A stretch of DNA of 64,000 nucleotides from Acidobacteriota bacterium (GTDB lineage: Bacteria > Acidobacteriota > Holophagae > Holophagales > Holophagaceae). The stretch covers positions 62,001-126,000 of the forward strand of contig JACPYP010000007.1 in NCBI GenBank assembly GCA_016195985.1. Direction: 5' to 3'. The position numbers and the translations under genes were made by a program. Position 1 is the first letter of the stretch, and each line of letters starts with the position of its first letter. Positions 34,669 to 42,554 of the stretch are shown piece by piece. A model generated the notes under the pieces. The model was given only the letters and a program-made list of their open reading frames with translations. It was not told the origin of the DNA and made no database searches.

Positions 34669-35900
34669 CAGAAGGACCAGCCCAGGCCGAGGCTCACCCG
34701 GTTCTGCTGCGTGTCCTCCGCGTAGCGGCGGAGGTCGGCCTTCACCACCACGTGCTCGTTGAGGTTGAAGCTGAGGCCCGCGGTCCAGACCTTGTCTGTC
34801 TTCTGCGATTCGGGCGTCAGGCCCGGCCCCAGGTCTTCGAAGGCCTTGGCCGTATTCACGGATTCAAAGCGCGCGAAGGGCGCAAGGCTGTAGGTGCCCC
34901 CCAGGGGGATGCGATAGGCGGCCTGGACGTAGCCGCCTTCGAACTGCTTGGGCACCAGGTAGGGGTTCCCCACCAGGGGCGTGTTGAAGGCCCTGGTGTC
35001 CTGGATGCGGCCCTGGGCGAAGAGGGCCGTGATGTCGAGGGCGCCGGGATTCCAGCGCACATGGACATCCCAAAGGTTCACCCCCAGATCCGGAACCCCG
35101 GCCTGGCCCTGCCCGCCCTTGCCCGTGAAGAAGGCCCCTCCCACCAGCAGGCCGGGGAGGCCCCGCCAGTTCAGGGCCCCGAACACCGCCAGGTCATGGG
35201 ATTTGGCCTGCGACATTTCCTGGTGCACCGATCCCAGCGGCGATTCCACGGATTCGACGGAGGTGGCATCCCACTTGGTGACGTTGAAGCCCGTGCTCAG
35301 GCCCCCTTGCAGGGTGATGCCGTTCTCGAAGGTGGCGTAGAGCTGCACGCCGCCCTCCCGCCAGGTGGTGGGGATGATGGCGGTTTCCACCACGTTCCGC
35401 TCCACGCCGTAATAGGCCGTGGGCTCGTGGCTTTCATTCAGGAAGCCCATGGGCATGAGAAACAGCCCTGCGCGGAACCCCCAGACGTCGCTGACCTGGT
35501 GTTCGATGAAGGCCTGCTCGATGGCGACCTCGCCCGCATCGTCGGCAGAGGTTACGGAGTGCTCCACTTCCAGCTCCGTCACGAGCTTGGTGCGCGCGTC
35601 GAAGCGGTGGGTCACCCCCAGCACCAGGCGCCGGACATCCGCCGTGTCCCGGGAAGCGTCCTTGGAGAAGTGGTTGAACACGATTTCGCCGTAGCCGCCC
35701 ACGGTGGTGCTGGATGCTTCCTGGGGCGCGGCCTTGACCGTGGCCAGTTCGCTCTTCACCTGGGCCATCTCGCGGCTGAGGGCGTCCAGGCGCTTCGCCA
35801 GTTCTTCGGCGCTGGGCTGGGCGCTGGGCTGGGATTGTGCGGAGAGGGATCCCCCCGTCAAGACGAGGGCGGCGCAGAGGGAGGTTCGAAAATGGGTCAT
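34668..35900 (-). CDS. Outer-membrane porin-like beta-barrel protein
   Basis: 410 aa. A signal peptide (residues 1-21, SLSAQ) and a short coiled-coil (AEELAKRLDALSREMAQVKSELATVK, about 30-56) are followed by a beta-barrel. Alternating aromatic strands such as VVGGYGEIVFNHF-type, FDARTKLVTELEVEH and VWGFRAGLFLMPMGFLNE are seen, and the C-terminus is VSLGLGWSF with terminal Phe. The coiled-coil plus barrel layout is like phosphate-selective porin O/P and related DUF3138-type barrels. The solute is unknown. It lies 20 bases downstream of the di-heme peroxidase gene in the Fur-box-preceded operon. Confidence 0.83.
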   Translation of the reverse strand: MTHFRTSLCAALVLTGGSLSAQSQPSAQPSAEELAKRLDALSREMAQVKSELATVKAAPQEASSTTVGGYGEIVFNHFSKDASRDTADVRRLVLGVTHRFDARTKLVTELEVEHSVTSADDAGEVAIEQAFIEHQVSDVWGFRAGLFLMPMGFLNESHEPTAYYGVERNVVETAIIPTTWREGGVQLYATFENGITLQGGLSTGFNVTKWDATSVESVESPLGSVHQEMSQAKSHDLAVFGALNWRGLPGLLVGGAFFTGKGGQGQAGVPDLGVNLWDVHVRWNPGALDITALFAQGRIQDTRAFNTPLVGNPYLVPKQFEGGYVQAAYRIPLGGTYSLAPFARFESVNTAKAFEDLGPGLTPESQKTDKVWTAGLSFNLNEHVVVKADLRRYAEDTQQNRVSLGLGWSF

Positions 35901-35920
35901 GGGATCTCTTTGCGGAAGGG

Positions 35921-37111
35921 TCAGGGACGGTATCCGTCCGTGAGCGTGTTCAGGAAGGCGATGAGGTCGTCGATCTCCTCGTCCGTCAAGGCGGGCGCCT
36001 CCCCCGGCTTGCGGTTGTAGGGAGCCTCCGTGACGTTGACGTTGGCGTGGTAGGCCGCAGGCAGGTCGTTGAACTTGTTCACGCTGCCATCGGGATTCAG
36101 GGGATAGAACTTCTCCGGGTTCGTGTCCCGCTGAACGTAGAACGTCACCGCCTCCTTCAGCGTCTTGAAGTACCCGTTATGGAAGAACACCTTCCGGAGC
36201 GCCACGTTGCGCAAGGTGGGCACCTTGAAGGCGCCGTACAGATCCTTCCGGTCCGCCAGGTCCCCCGCTGCGCGCGCGGCCAGACCGAGGTCGAAGGAGG
36301 CGGGATCCGCGTTGTCCTTGAGCTCGGGATTGCGGGGCACGCCCAGCACGTCGTAGGTGAAGTCCGTGAACATCGGCGGCGCGCCGTCAGCCCCTCGCGC
36401 CGAGGGGTGGCAGGCCGCGCAGTTGCCCTTGGCGGGGCTGTTGAAGAGCGCCAGACCCCGCTTTTCCTGGGGGCTGAGCACGGCCTTCCCCGCGAGGAAG
36501 GCATCGTATTTGCTGTCGAAGGGATGGAACTCCGCATCCTCCAGTTCGTAGCGCTGGATGGCCAGCGTCATGCAGAGGTAGGCCCGTTCCACATCGCCGA
36601 AGATGCCGGCTCCGAACACCTGCTTGAAATCCGCCGCATAGGGAGCCTCGGCCAGCTTCGCCACCACCGAAGCCTTGCCCGGCATGGCCATTTCCCTCGG
36701 GTTGAGGAAGGGGCCCGCGGCCTGCTCCGCCAGGGAGGCGGCCCGACCGTCCCAGAAGAATCCCCCGGTCGGGGTGCCCTCTTTGTCGAAGGTGAAGGCT
36801 TTGTTGGTGGCGAGGTAACGGATGGTGGGAGATTGCCGGTTTCCCTGGATATCCATGTTCGCCCCGCCGAGCTGGGCGGGGAAAGCATTGGGCGCCCCGT
36901 GAGCCGCGCCCTTGTCGTGGCAGGTGGCGCAGGACTGCACGCCCGAGGCCGACAGGGAGGCGTCCTTGAAGATCAGCTCCCCCAATCGGGCCTGGGCCGA
37001 AAGCCCTTCCGGAGCCGCCACCACCTCGCTTCGCCCGCCGCAGCCCAGGAGCGCGGCCGCGAGAACGACGAGAAGGCCTCCGAGGGCGCCGCGTCTCTTG
37101 TCTTTAAGCAT
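35921..37111 (-). CDS. Di-heme cytochrome c peroxidase / MauG-family lipoprotein
   Basis: 396 aa from the ATG at 37111 (GGAGAGC upstream), which opens a lipoprotein signal with lipobox LLGC (Cys24). There are two c-heme motifs, CATCH at residues 61-65 and CAACH in the second half (KGNCAACHPSARG). Other family segments are RQSPTIRY, FFWDGRAASLAEQA, LNPREMAM, FKVPTLRNV and FFHNGYFKTLKEAV. Family members reduce hydrogen peroxide or oxidise protein-bound or small substrates in the periplasm. A Fur-like operator lies about 140 bases upstream, so expression is probably linked to iron. Confidence 0.9.
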   Translation of the reverse strand: MLKDKRRGALGGLLVVLAAALLGCGGRSEVVAAPEGLSAQARLGELIFKDASLSASGVQSCATCHDKGAAHGAPNAFPAQLGGANMDIQGNRQSPTIRYLATNKAFTFDKEGTPTGGFFWDGRAASLAEQAAGPFLNPREMAMPGKASVVAKLAEAPYAADFKQVFGAGIFGDVERAYLCMTLAIQRYELEDAEFHPFDSKYDAFLAGKAVLSPQEKRGLALFNSPAKGNCAACHPSARGADGAPPMFTDFTYDVLGVPRNPELKDNADPASFDLGLAARAAGDLADRKDLYGAFKVPTLRNVALRKVFFHNGYFKTLKEAVTFYVQRDTNPEKFYPLNPDGSVNKFNDLPAAYHANVNVTEAPYNRKPGEAPALTDEEIDDLIAFLNTLTDGYRP

Positions 37112-37438
37112 GTGCTCTCCACGTTTCTGCACGACCCGCCGCGAATCGATCAACGCTGTCCCCGAGGGGCGAGATGAGGGCGAAGGAACGAGCAGGAACA
37201 TTGGCCGTCACAGCATCCCCAGGGCCCACTCATAAATACGCTATTGTGTATTAATGAGACTCATTCTCATTATTGATGCCAGCGGTTCCTCTGTCAATGC
37301 CTTCCCGTCGCCACGCTGCAGATGCGGGATGGACCGGCCCAGCGGGTGGTATCCTCGGCCAAACCCGAAAAATTCCGGAGATAGAGACGCGACTTCCTTC
37401 GATGTCGCAGTCAGCGTTCCAGCCCAGAGGAGGAGTCG
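37112..37438. other. Divergent intergenic region between the peroxidase operon and the HEAT-repeat genes
   Basis: This 327-base stretch has no gene I can support. It contains an AT-rich island (about 37233-37277) with the Fur-like palindrome at 37252-37272, and otherwise GC-rich sequence leading to a strong GAGGAGG site for the gene at 37439. Short open frames here lack ribosome sites and protein-like composition. It probably holds promoters for both flanking transcripts. Confidence 0.6.
37252..37272. promoter_or_regulatory. Fur-like operator TAATGAGA-N5-TCTCATTA
   Basis: A perfect inverted repeat with eight-base arms (TAATGAGA at 37252-37259, TCTCATTA at 37265-37272) and a five-base spacer CTCAT. 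The core TGAGA-N5-TCTCA matches the inverted heptamer organisation of iron boxes bound by Fur-family repressors. The same core and spacing recur at 39143-39157. It lies between divergent genes for the di-heme peroxidase and the HEAT-repeat proteins and could control both. Confidence 0.7.
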
Positions 37439-38281
37439 ATGCCGCGCGTGCCGAATCTGGGCGATCCCCTGATTTACAAACGGCTCGGGGTCGAACGCGC
37501 GAGTTCCGATGAGGCTGGGCTGCTTCTTGAGGCGGGCTGGGGACCGGCCTTCGACGCAGCCGCCCGCGAAGCATACGAGGTCTTGTTTGCGGGAAGTCCG
37601 GCTTTCGAAACGAAATGGGGGCCGATCCACGCAGATCTCACGTCGCCCCATGCGGCGGACAGGCTCCGAGGCCTTGAACTGATTCTGAAGGCCGCCTGCG
37701 AGCCACAGCAATGGCTTTGGAATCCCCGTGTCACCGAGGCGCTTCTGGAACTGCTCCGGACCGCCGAGGGCGTGGCGCTCGAAAAGGCCGGGCTGGCCCT
37801 GGTGCGCATTCTCGGCCCCTTCCCGGACCGGCGGGCTCACGGCGCATGCCTGCCACTGCTCACTCATCCGCTGCCCAGGATCCGTGCCTCCGCCGTCTGG
37901 AGCGTTGGACTCTCCGGCGGCGCCGGGGCATGGTCGGATGTGCTCCCTCTGATATCCGACGGCATCGCGGAAGTGCGTCAGGCAGCGCTTTCATCGCTTT
38001 CGAACGGCTATTCGGACTTGCCGGAAGAAGGGCGGGCGCAGCTCCAATCGGCCGCCATCGCGGCATTGAAGGATCGCGTCGATGGCGTCAGGCTCGCCGC
38101 GGTCGCCATGTTGGGCTCCATCGGCGACACCGCCTCTCTGCAAGCCTTGGCCGATATCAAGCCGCGCCGGATGGTCTGGCGGGAGGCGGTCAATACGGCC
38201 ATCGCGGAGATCCTGAAGCGGGCCGCGTCAACGCCCGGATCCGGCAGGGAGCGAAGCGCGTCCCGGAAAGGGCTGAAGTGA
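37439..38281 (+). CDS. HEAT-like repeat protein, first of a tandem pair
   Basis: 280 aa with GAGGAGG before the ATG. There is no signal peptide or membrane helix. The middle and C-terminal parts are alpha-alpha repeats of HEAT/PBS-lyase type (ACLPLLTHPLPRIRASAVWSVGLSGG; VLPLISDGIAEVRQAALSSLSNG; AAIAALKDRVDGVRLAAVAMLGSIGDTASLQALADI). The N-terminus contains LLLEAGWGPAFDAAAREAYEVLF, which recurs in the next gene. HEAT proteins usually act as protein-binding scaffolds, and no enzymatic motif is visible. The gene is flanked by two Fur-like operators and followed by its paralogue. Confidence 0.82.
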   Translation: MPRVPNLGDPLIYKRLGVERASSDEAGLLLEAGWGPAFDAAAREAYEVLFAGSPAFETKWGPIHADLTSPHAADRLRGLELILKAACEPQQWLWNPRVTEALLELLRTAEGVALEKAGLALVRILGPFPDRRAHGACLPLLTHPLPRIRASAVWSVGLSGGAGAWSDVLPLISDGIAEVRQAALSSLSNGYSDLPEEGRAQLQSAAIAALKDRVDGVRLAAVAMLGSIGDTASLQALADIKPRRMVWREAVNTAIAEILKRAASTPGSGRERSASRKGLK

Positions 38282-39081
38282 CGAAGGTGGTCGAACAGGC
38301 GCGGAGGCTGCGGGCGGAAGGAAAAACGGCCACGGCGGAGACCCTTCTGCTTGAAGCGGGATGGGGCCTGCCGAACCGCGAGGCCGCGCGCCAAGCCTAC
38401 GACGAGATGTTCCCGCCGAACGCCATTCTGAAACAGTGGCTCGATGGCGCCCTGGCCGACGCGCAATCGCAGGACCGCGACGTGAAGCGGAAGGCCCTGG
38501 CGGCCGTGGTCCACGAGGCCTTGAGCGAGGCGACACCGTCCAGCGGCGTCTGGCTCAGGAGCCCCCGCACCACCGGGATCCTGATCGCCCTGCTCCGCGA
38601 TCCGGATCCCGTTGCGGCCGATGGCGCCTGCCTCACCTTGTGCCGTGTCTTTTCGCTCTACTTCCGCGATCAGCGCGCCTACAAGGACCTGGTCACTCTG
38701 CTCGGGAGCGTACGCTGGTTGACGCGGATGTGGGCCGTCCGCGCCGTCTGCGCCCTGCGGCGGCCCGACAGCTTTCAGCACATCGAGACCCTGCTCGCGG
38801 ATCCCGAACCCATGGTGCGCAGCCAAACCTTCGACTGGCTCGACCGGTCGGCTCAGATGGACGTTCTTTCAGAAAAAGAACTGCTACGGCTGGAGCGGGC
38901 TGCCCGTGCCGCGCTGCAGGACGGGAACGCGACCGTCCGCGCGCGCGCCACCACCGTGCTGGCGCGCATCGGCGACCGGACGACGCTCGAACAGCTCTCC
39001 GGAAGGTACGACCCGTCCCGGCTCGTTCAAAACACGATCGCGTGGGCCATCAAGGAAATCAGCGCCCGCAGCGGGGATTGA
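38278..39081 (+). CDS. HEAT-like repeat protein, second of a tandem pair
   Basis: 267 aa with a GTG start that overlaps the preceding stop (GTGA), with GGAAAGGG upstream. It repeats the N-terminal signature of its neighbour (LLLEAGWGLPNREAARQAYDEMF), then HEAT-like helices (LVTLLGSVRWLTRMWAVRAVCALRRPDSFQHIETLLADPEPMVRSQTFDWLD; AARAALQDGNATVRARATTVLARIGDRTTLEQL). It is cytoplasmic, with no catalytic motif. Translational coupling of the two paralogues suggests a heteromeric scaffold. It ends 60 bases before the second Fur-like box, which probably serves the TonB receptor operon. Confidence 0.82.
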   Translation: MTKVVEQARRLRAEGKTATAETLLLEAGWGLPNREAARQAYDEMFPPNAILKQWLDGALADAQSQDRDVKRKALAAVVHEALSEATPSSGVWLRSPRTTGILIALLRDPDPVAADGACLTLCRVFSLYFRDQRAYKDLVTLLGSVRWLTRMWAVRAVCALRRPDSFQHIETLLADPEPMVRSQTFDWLDRSAQMDVLSEKELLRLERAARAALQDGNATVRARATTVLARIGDRTTLEQLSGRYDPSRLVQNTIAWAIKEISARSGD

Positions 39082-39142
39082 CAAGGTTCTCCCTGATATG
39101 AACTGGCTTGCGCAAGCAACGAAGGTCAGTGTGAATTATTAT

Positions 39143-39157
39143 TGAGATTGCGTCTCA
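39143..39157. promoter_or_regulatory. Fur-like operator TGAGA-N5-TCTCA upstream of the TonB receptor
   Basis: TGAGA (39143-39147), spacer TTGCG, TCTCA (39153-39157), within an AT-rich island following TTATTAT. It has the same arms and spacer length as the site at 37252-37272. It lies about 150 bases before the TonB-dependent receptor start, the classic target of Fur repression. Confidence 0.65.
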
Positions 39158-39243
39158 GTACTGTAAACTTCGACTCACGCCGTTAAGCGCCGTTTTTCCC
39201 TGCCCCCATCCTCTCAACCAAATCAAGAAGCCAGACACCTTGG

Positions 39244-39287
39244 CTAGCCGCAGGCCTGCTGAAACCTAGCCGCAGGCCTGCTGAAAC
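39244..39287. repeat. Perfect 22-bp tandem duplication before the TonB receptor start
   Basis: CTAGCCGCAGGCCTGCTGAAAC occurs twice back to back (39244-39265 and 39266-39287), ending 21 bases before the receptor ATG at 39309. Each unit contains the palindrome GCAGGCCTGC. It lies in the 5' untranslated region and may form two hairpins affecting translation, or may be a recent slippage duplication. Confidence 0.9.
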
Positions 39288-39308
39288 TTGAATTTTCACG
39301 AGAAACAA

Positions 39309-41564
39309 ATGCACATGCACCCCCGTCATCCAATCCTGCATGCCGGACTGGCCCTGGCGCTGACCGGGTCTCCCCTGGCGGCCGAAAACACCCCGCCGCC
39401 CTCGACCGTACCCGCCAAGAAACCGAAGAAAGAGGACATCCCCTCCGCCGTGGTGGTGGTTTCCGCCACCCGCACGGAAAGGGCCGAAAAGGAGACCACC
39501 GCCACCGTGACCGTCACGACGGACCGGGAGATCGAGCGGCGTCTGGTCACCAACATCATCGATCTCACCCGCACGGAACCCGGGGTGGAAGTGGCCGGGC
39601 AGCCTGATCGCAAAGGCCCGTCCAGCTTCAACATCCGCGGCATCGGGGGAAACCGCGTGCTCATCCTGGTGGACGGCGTCAACCTGCCGGACGGGGCCGA
39701 AGCCTCCCGGGGACTGAGCCGCGACTATGTCGACCTGGACTCCCTCAAGCGGATGGAGATCCTCCGCGGATCCGGCTCGGCCCTCTATGGAAGTGATGCC
39801 CTGGCCGGCGTGGTGACCTACACCACGCTCGACGCCTCGGATCTCTTGAGCAAGACGGGCAGCTTCGCCGGCCGCATCAAGACCGGATATGCCAGCGCCA
39901 GCAATCAAAAGGCCGCCACCACGACGCTCGCCGGCAGGCAGGGATCATGGGATGGGATTCTGGTGGTCACGCGCCGGGAAGGCAACGAGACCACTCCCGC
40001 CTTCGGCGTGCCCAATGCCATGACCGCCCAGTCCTCCAGCCTCCTGGCCAAACTGGGCTGGCAGCCCAGTGCCCGCCACAGGATGCAGCTCGCCTTCCAG
40101 GGCTTCGAGCGCGAAAACAAGATCTTCCTGAACAGCCTCCTCGGACCGGCCCTCGGCGCCCCGGGAACCTTCATCGCAGACGATCGCGCCAAGGACCGGA
40201 ACCGCCGCGCCCAGTTCAACTTCGAGCATGTCTTCGAGGACGACGCGGCCTTCCTGCAGCGGATCGAGTGGCGCGTGTTCTACCAGTCCGCCAGCAGCCT
40301 GGAGCACACGGACGAGTTCCGGGAGACGCGGACGACCACGCCATACACCGAGCGCGTCCGCCTGACGGACTACACCTTCGACCAGAACATCTGGGGCCTC
40401 CGCTCCCAGGCGGAACGCCGCTTCACGCAGGGCGGATGGGCCCACCGCCTGCTGTTCGGCCTGGACCTGAACCGCACCGAGACCTCCGAGCCCTACGACC
40501 GGACCCAGATCACCTTCAACACCGGCGCCGTCACCAAAAATGTGGCGGGCCAGCTCTACCCCATCAAGCTGATCCCGGATTCCCGGACGACCACCACTGG
40601 CATCTTCGTGCAGAACGAGATGCTCAGCCCCAGTGGCGTCTGGTCCATCGTGCCCGGCCTGCGCTTCGACCGCTACGAACTCAACCCCCGTCCAGACGCC
40701 GTTTTCACGAACGGCAACACCCTGAACGCCCCCGTGGCCTCCATCCAGAATTCGGCGGTGAGCCCGAAGCTGGGAGTCATCGGCAAGCTCGACGGCACAT
40801 GGACGGTCTACACGCAGTACGCCCAGGGCTTCCGGAATCCGCCCTACGACTACACCAACATGACCCTGACCTCCTTCGCCCAGGACTACCGGATCATCCC
40901 GAACCCTTCCCTGAAGCCCGAGCACAGCCACAGCTACGAATTGGGCCTCCGGGGCGACGCGGACACCTGGAACCTGAGCTTCGCGCTGTTCCAGAACCGC
41001 TACACGGATTTCATCACCGACGTGAACCTCGGCCCGGATCCCGTCTCCGGAGTCAGCATGACGTTTCAGTACCAGAACATCCAGGACGTGCGCATCCAAG
41101 GCGCGGAGCTCCGCGCCGGCTGCATCTTCCTGGACGGTTGGCGGTCGGGCCTCAACGTGGGCTTCGCCAAGGGCGAGAACGGCCGGAACCACGCGCCCAT
41201 CAACTCCGTGGCCCCCATGCGATCGAGCCTGGAGCTTGGGTACCGCCGGGGCGACCGCTGGGGCACCGACGCCACCCTGACCGCCGTCTCCTCCAAAAAG
41301 CAGGGGGACGTGGCTCTGGATCCCGCCAACGGGTACGTCAATCCCTACCTCACCCCCGGCTACGCCAAGCTCGACCTCATGGGCTTTGTCGCCTTTAAGC
41401 GGAAGGGAGAGCTGCGCCTCCAGGGCGGCCTTTTCAACGCCTTGAACAAAGGCTATTGGCGCTGGGAGGACGTGCGCGGCTTCCAGAACGGCGACGCCTC
41501 CCTTCAGCGCTACTCGCAGCCTGGGCGCCACTTCGGAGTGAGCCTCACCTACAGCTGGCAGTAG
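39309..41564 (+). CDS. TonB-dependent outer-membrane receptor, heme/hemoglobin type
   Basis: About 751 aa from the ATG at 39309 (an ATG two codons on is possible); signal peptide ends near SPLAAENT. The N-terminus has a TonB-box-like segment (SAVVVVSATRTER) and a plug domain with IIDLTRTEPGVEV, FNIRGIGGNRVLILVDGVNLPD and RGSGSALYGSDALAGVV. A 22-strand-type barrel follows, ending VSLTYSWQ. It carries FRNPPYDYTN followed by NPSLKPEHSHSYELG, resembling the FRAP and NPNL boxes of heme receptors; no His is seen between the boxes. It imports an iron- or heme-type ligand with TonB energy. First gene of an operon with an exported chelatase. Confidence 0.9.
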   Translation: MHMHPRHPILHAGLALALTGSPLAAENTPPPSTVPAKKPKKEDIPSAVVVVSATRTERAEKETTATVTVTTDREIERRLVTNIIDLTRTEPGVEVAGQPDRKGPSSFNIRGIGGNRVLILVDGVNLPDGAEASRGLSRDYVDLDSLKRMEILRGSGSALYGSDALAGVVTYTTLDASDLLSKTGSFAGRIKTGYASASNQKAATTTLAGRQGSWDGILVVTRREGNETTPAFGVPNAMTAQSSSLLAKLGWQPSARHRMQLAFQGFERENKIFLNSLLGPALGAPGTFIADDRAKDRNRRAQFNFEHVFEDDAAFLQRIEWRVFYQSASSLEHTDEFRETRTTTPYTERVRLTDYTFDQNIWGLRSQAERRFTQGGWAHRLLFGLDLNRTETSEPYDRTQITFNTGAVTKNVAGQLYPIKLIPDSRTTTTGIFVQNEMLSPSGVWSIVPGLRFDRYELNPRPDAVFTNGNTLNAPVASIQNSAVSPKLGVIGKLDGTWTVYTQYAQGFRNPPYDYTNMTLTSFAQDYRIIPNPSLKPEHSHSYELGLRGDADTWNLSFALFQNRYTDFITDVNLGPDPVSGVSMTFQYQNIQDVRIQGAELRAGCIFLDGWRSGLNVGFAKGENGRNHAPINSVAPMRSSLELGYRRGDRWGTDATLTAVSSKKQGDVALDPANGYVNPYLTPGYAKLDLMGFVAFKRKGELRLQGGLFNALNKGYWRWEDVRGFQNGDASLQRYSQPGRHFGVSLTYSWQ

Positions 41565-41612
41565 CCTTTGAACCGCGTTCAATCGGCCGACCCCATCCGT
41601 CCGGAGCCCATC

Positions 41613-42554
41613 ATGCGCAGCCAGAAAGCGTTCCTCTTCTTGATCCGGTCCCTTGCTTGCCTCCTCGCCATGGCCACGCTTGCCTTCAATCCCGCCAGGG
41701 CCCAGGCCCCTGCGGCCAAGGTGGGCGTGCTGCTGGTGAATCACGGATCGCGCTCCGCCACCTGGCGGGCCGCGCTGCTCCAGACCGAGCGCAATACCCG
41801 CGAGGCGATGCTCCGGACGAACCTGATCCAAGGGGTGAAGACGGCCTTCATGGAATACACCGAACCCTCCATCGCCACCCGGATGAAGGAGTTCGACGCC
41901 GAGGGCTTTTCAGACGTGGTGATCGTGCCCGTGTTCCTCACGGTCAGCAGCCATACCTTCGACGACATCCCCACCATCCTCGGCCGGAAGGCCGATCCCC
42001 ACTCCATGCAGACCCTCAAGATCGAAAACATCGAGCGCTACACGCCCAAGGCCCGGACCCACCTTGCGCCGAATCTGGATTTTTCCGCCTTGCTGCGGGA
42101 GAACATCCTCCGGCGCGCCAAGGCCCTCTCGAAGGATCCCGCTAAGGAGGGTCTGGTGCTGATCGCCTACGGAGACGCCACCTACCACAAGCAGTGGTCC
42201 GACCTGATGGAACGAACCGCCGCGCACGTCCTCAGCCGCACCGGCATGAGCACCTTCTCCTACGGCTGGGCGGGCCACGTGGCGCACTACGACCCGGACC
42301 ACACCACCCGCGCCGTCGAGCAGGTCCTGCGGACGCGCGAACGGGCAGTGGTGGTGCCCGTGCTCGTGGCCCACGACGAGATGTTCCAAGTGAAAATCAT
42401 CGGCGGCGGAATCGCCCAGGTGCCGGACCACCAGAAGCGCGTGGCCTATGTTCCCGACGCCATCCTGCCGGATCCGTCCGTCGAGGCCTGGGTGGTGGCC
42501 ACCGCCAGGGAGTACGCCGAGCGGGCCCGCGGCGGAAAGGCCCCGGGGCGATGA
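41613..42554 (+). CDS. Exported CbiX/CbiK-like chelatase
   Basis: 313 aa from the ATG at 41613 (GGAGCCC upstream). It starts with a clear signal peptide (RSLACLLAMATLAFNPARAQA), so it is predicted to be periplasmic. The chelatase fold shows the family start VGVLLVNHGSRSATW (candidate metal-binding His in NHGSR), EGFSDVVIVPVFLTVSSHTF (second His of the CbiX-type site) and a repeated half with VLIAYGDATYHKQW and VVVPVLVAHDEMF. Cytosolic relatives insert cobalt or iron into sirohydrochlorin. A periplasmic CbiK is known in Desulfovibrio. Next to a heme-type receptor it may remove or insert metal in imported tetrapyrroles. Confidence 0.83.
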   Translation: MRSQKAFLFLIRSLACLLAMATLAFNPARAQAPAAKVGVLLVNHGSRSATWRAALLQTERNTREAMLRTNLIQGVKTAFMEYTEPSIATRMKEFDAEGFSDVVIVPVFLTVSSHTFDDIPTILGRKADPHSMQTLKIENIERYTPKARTHLAPNLDFSALLRENILRRAKALSKDPAKEGLVLIAYGDATYHKQWSDLMERTAAHVLSRTGMSTFSYGWAGHVAHYDPDHTTRAVEQVLRTRERAVVVPVLVAHDEMFQVKIIGGGIAQVPDHQKRVAYVPDAILPDPSVEAWVVATAREYAERARGGKAPGR

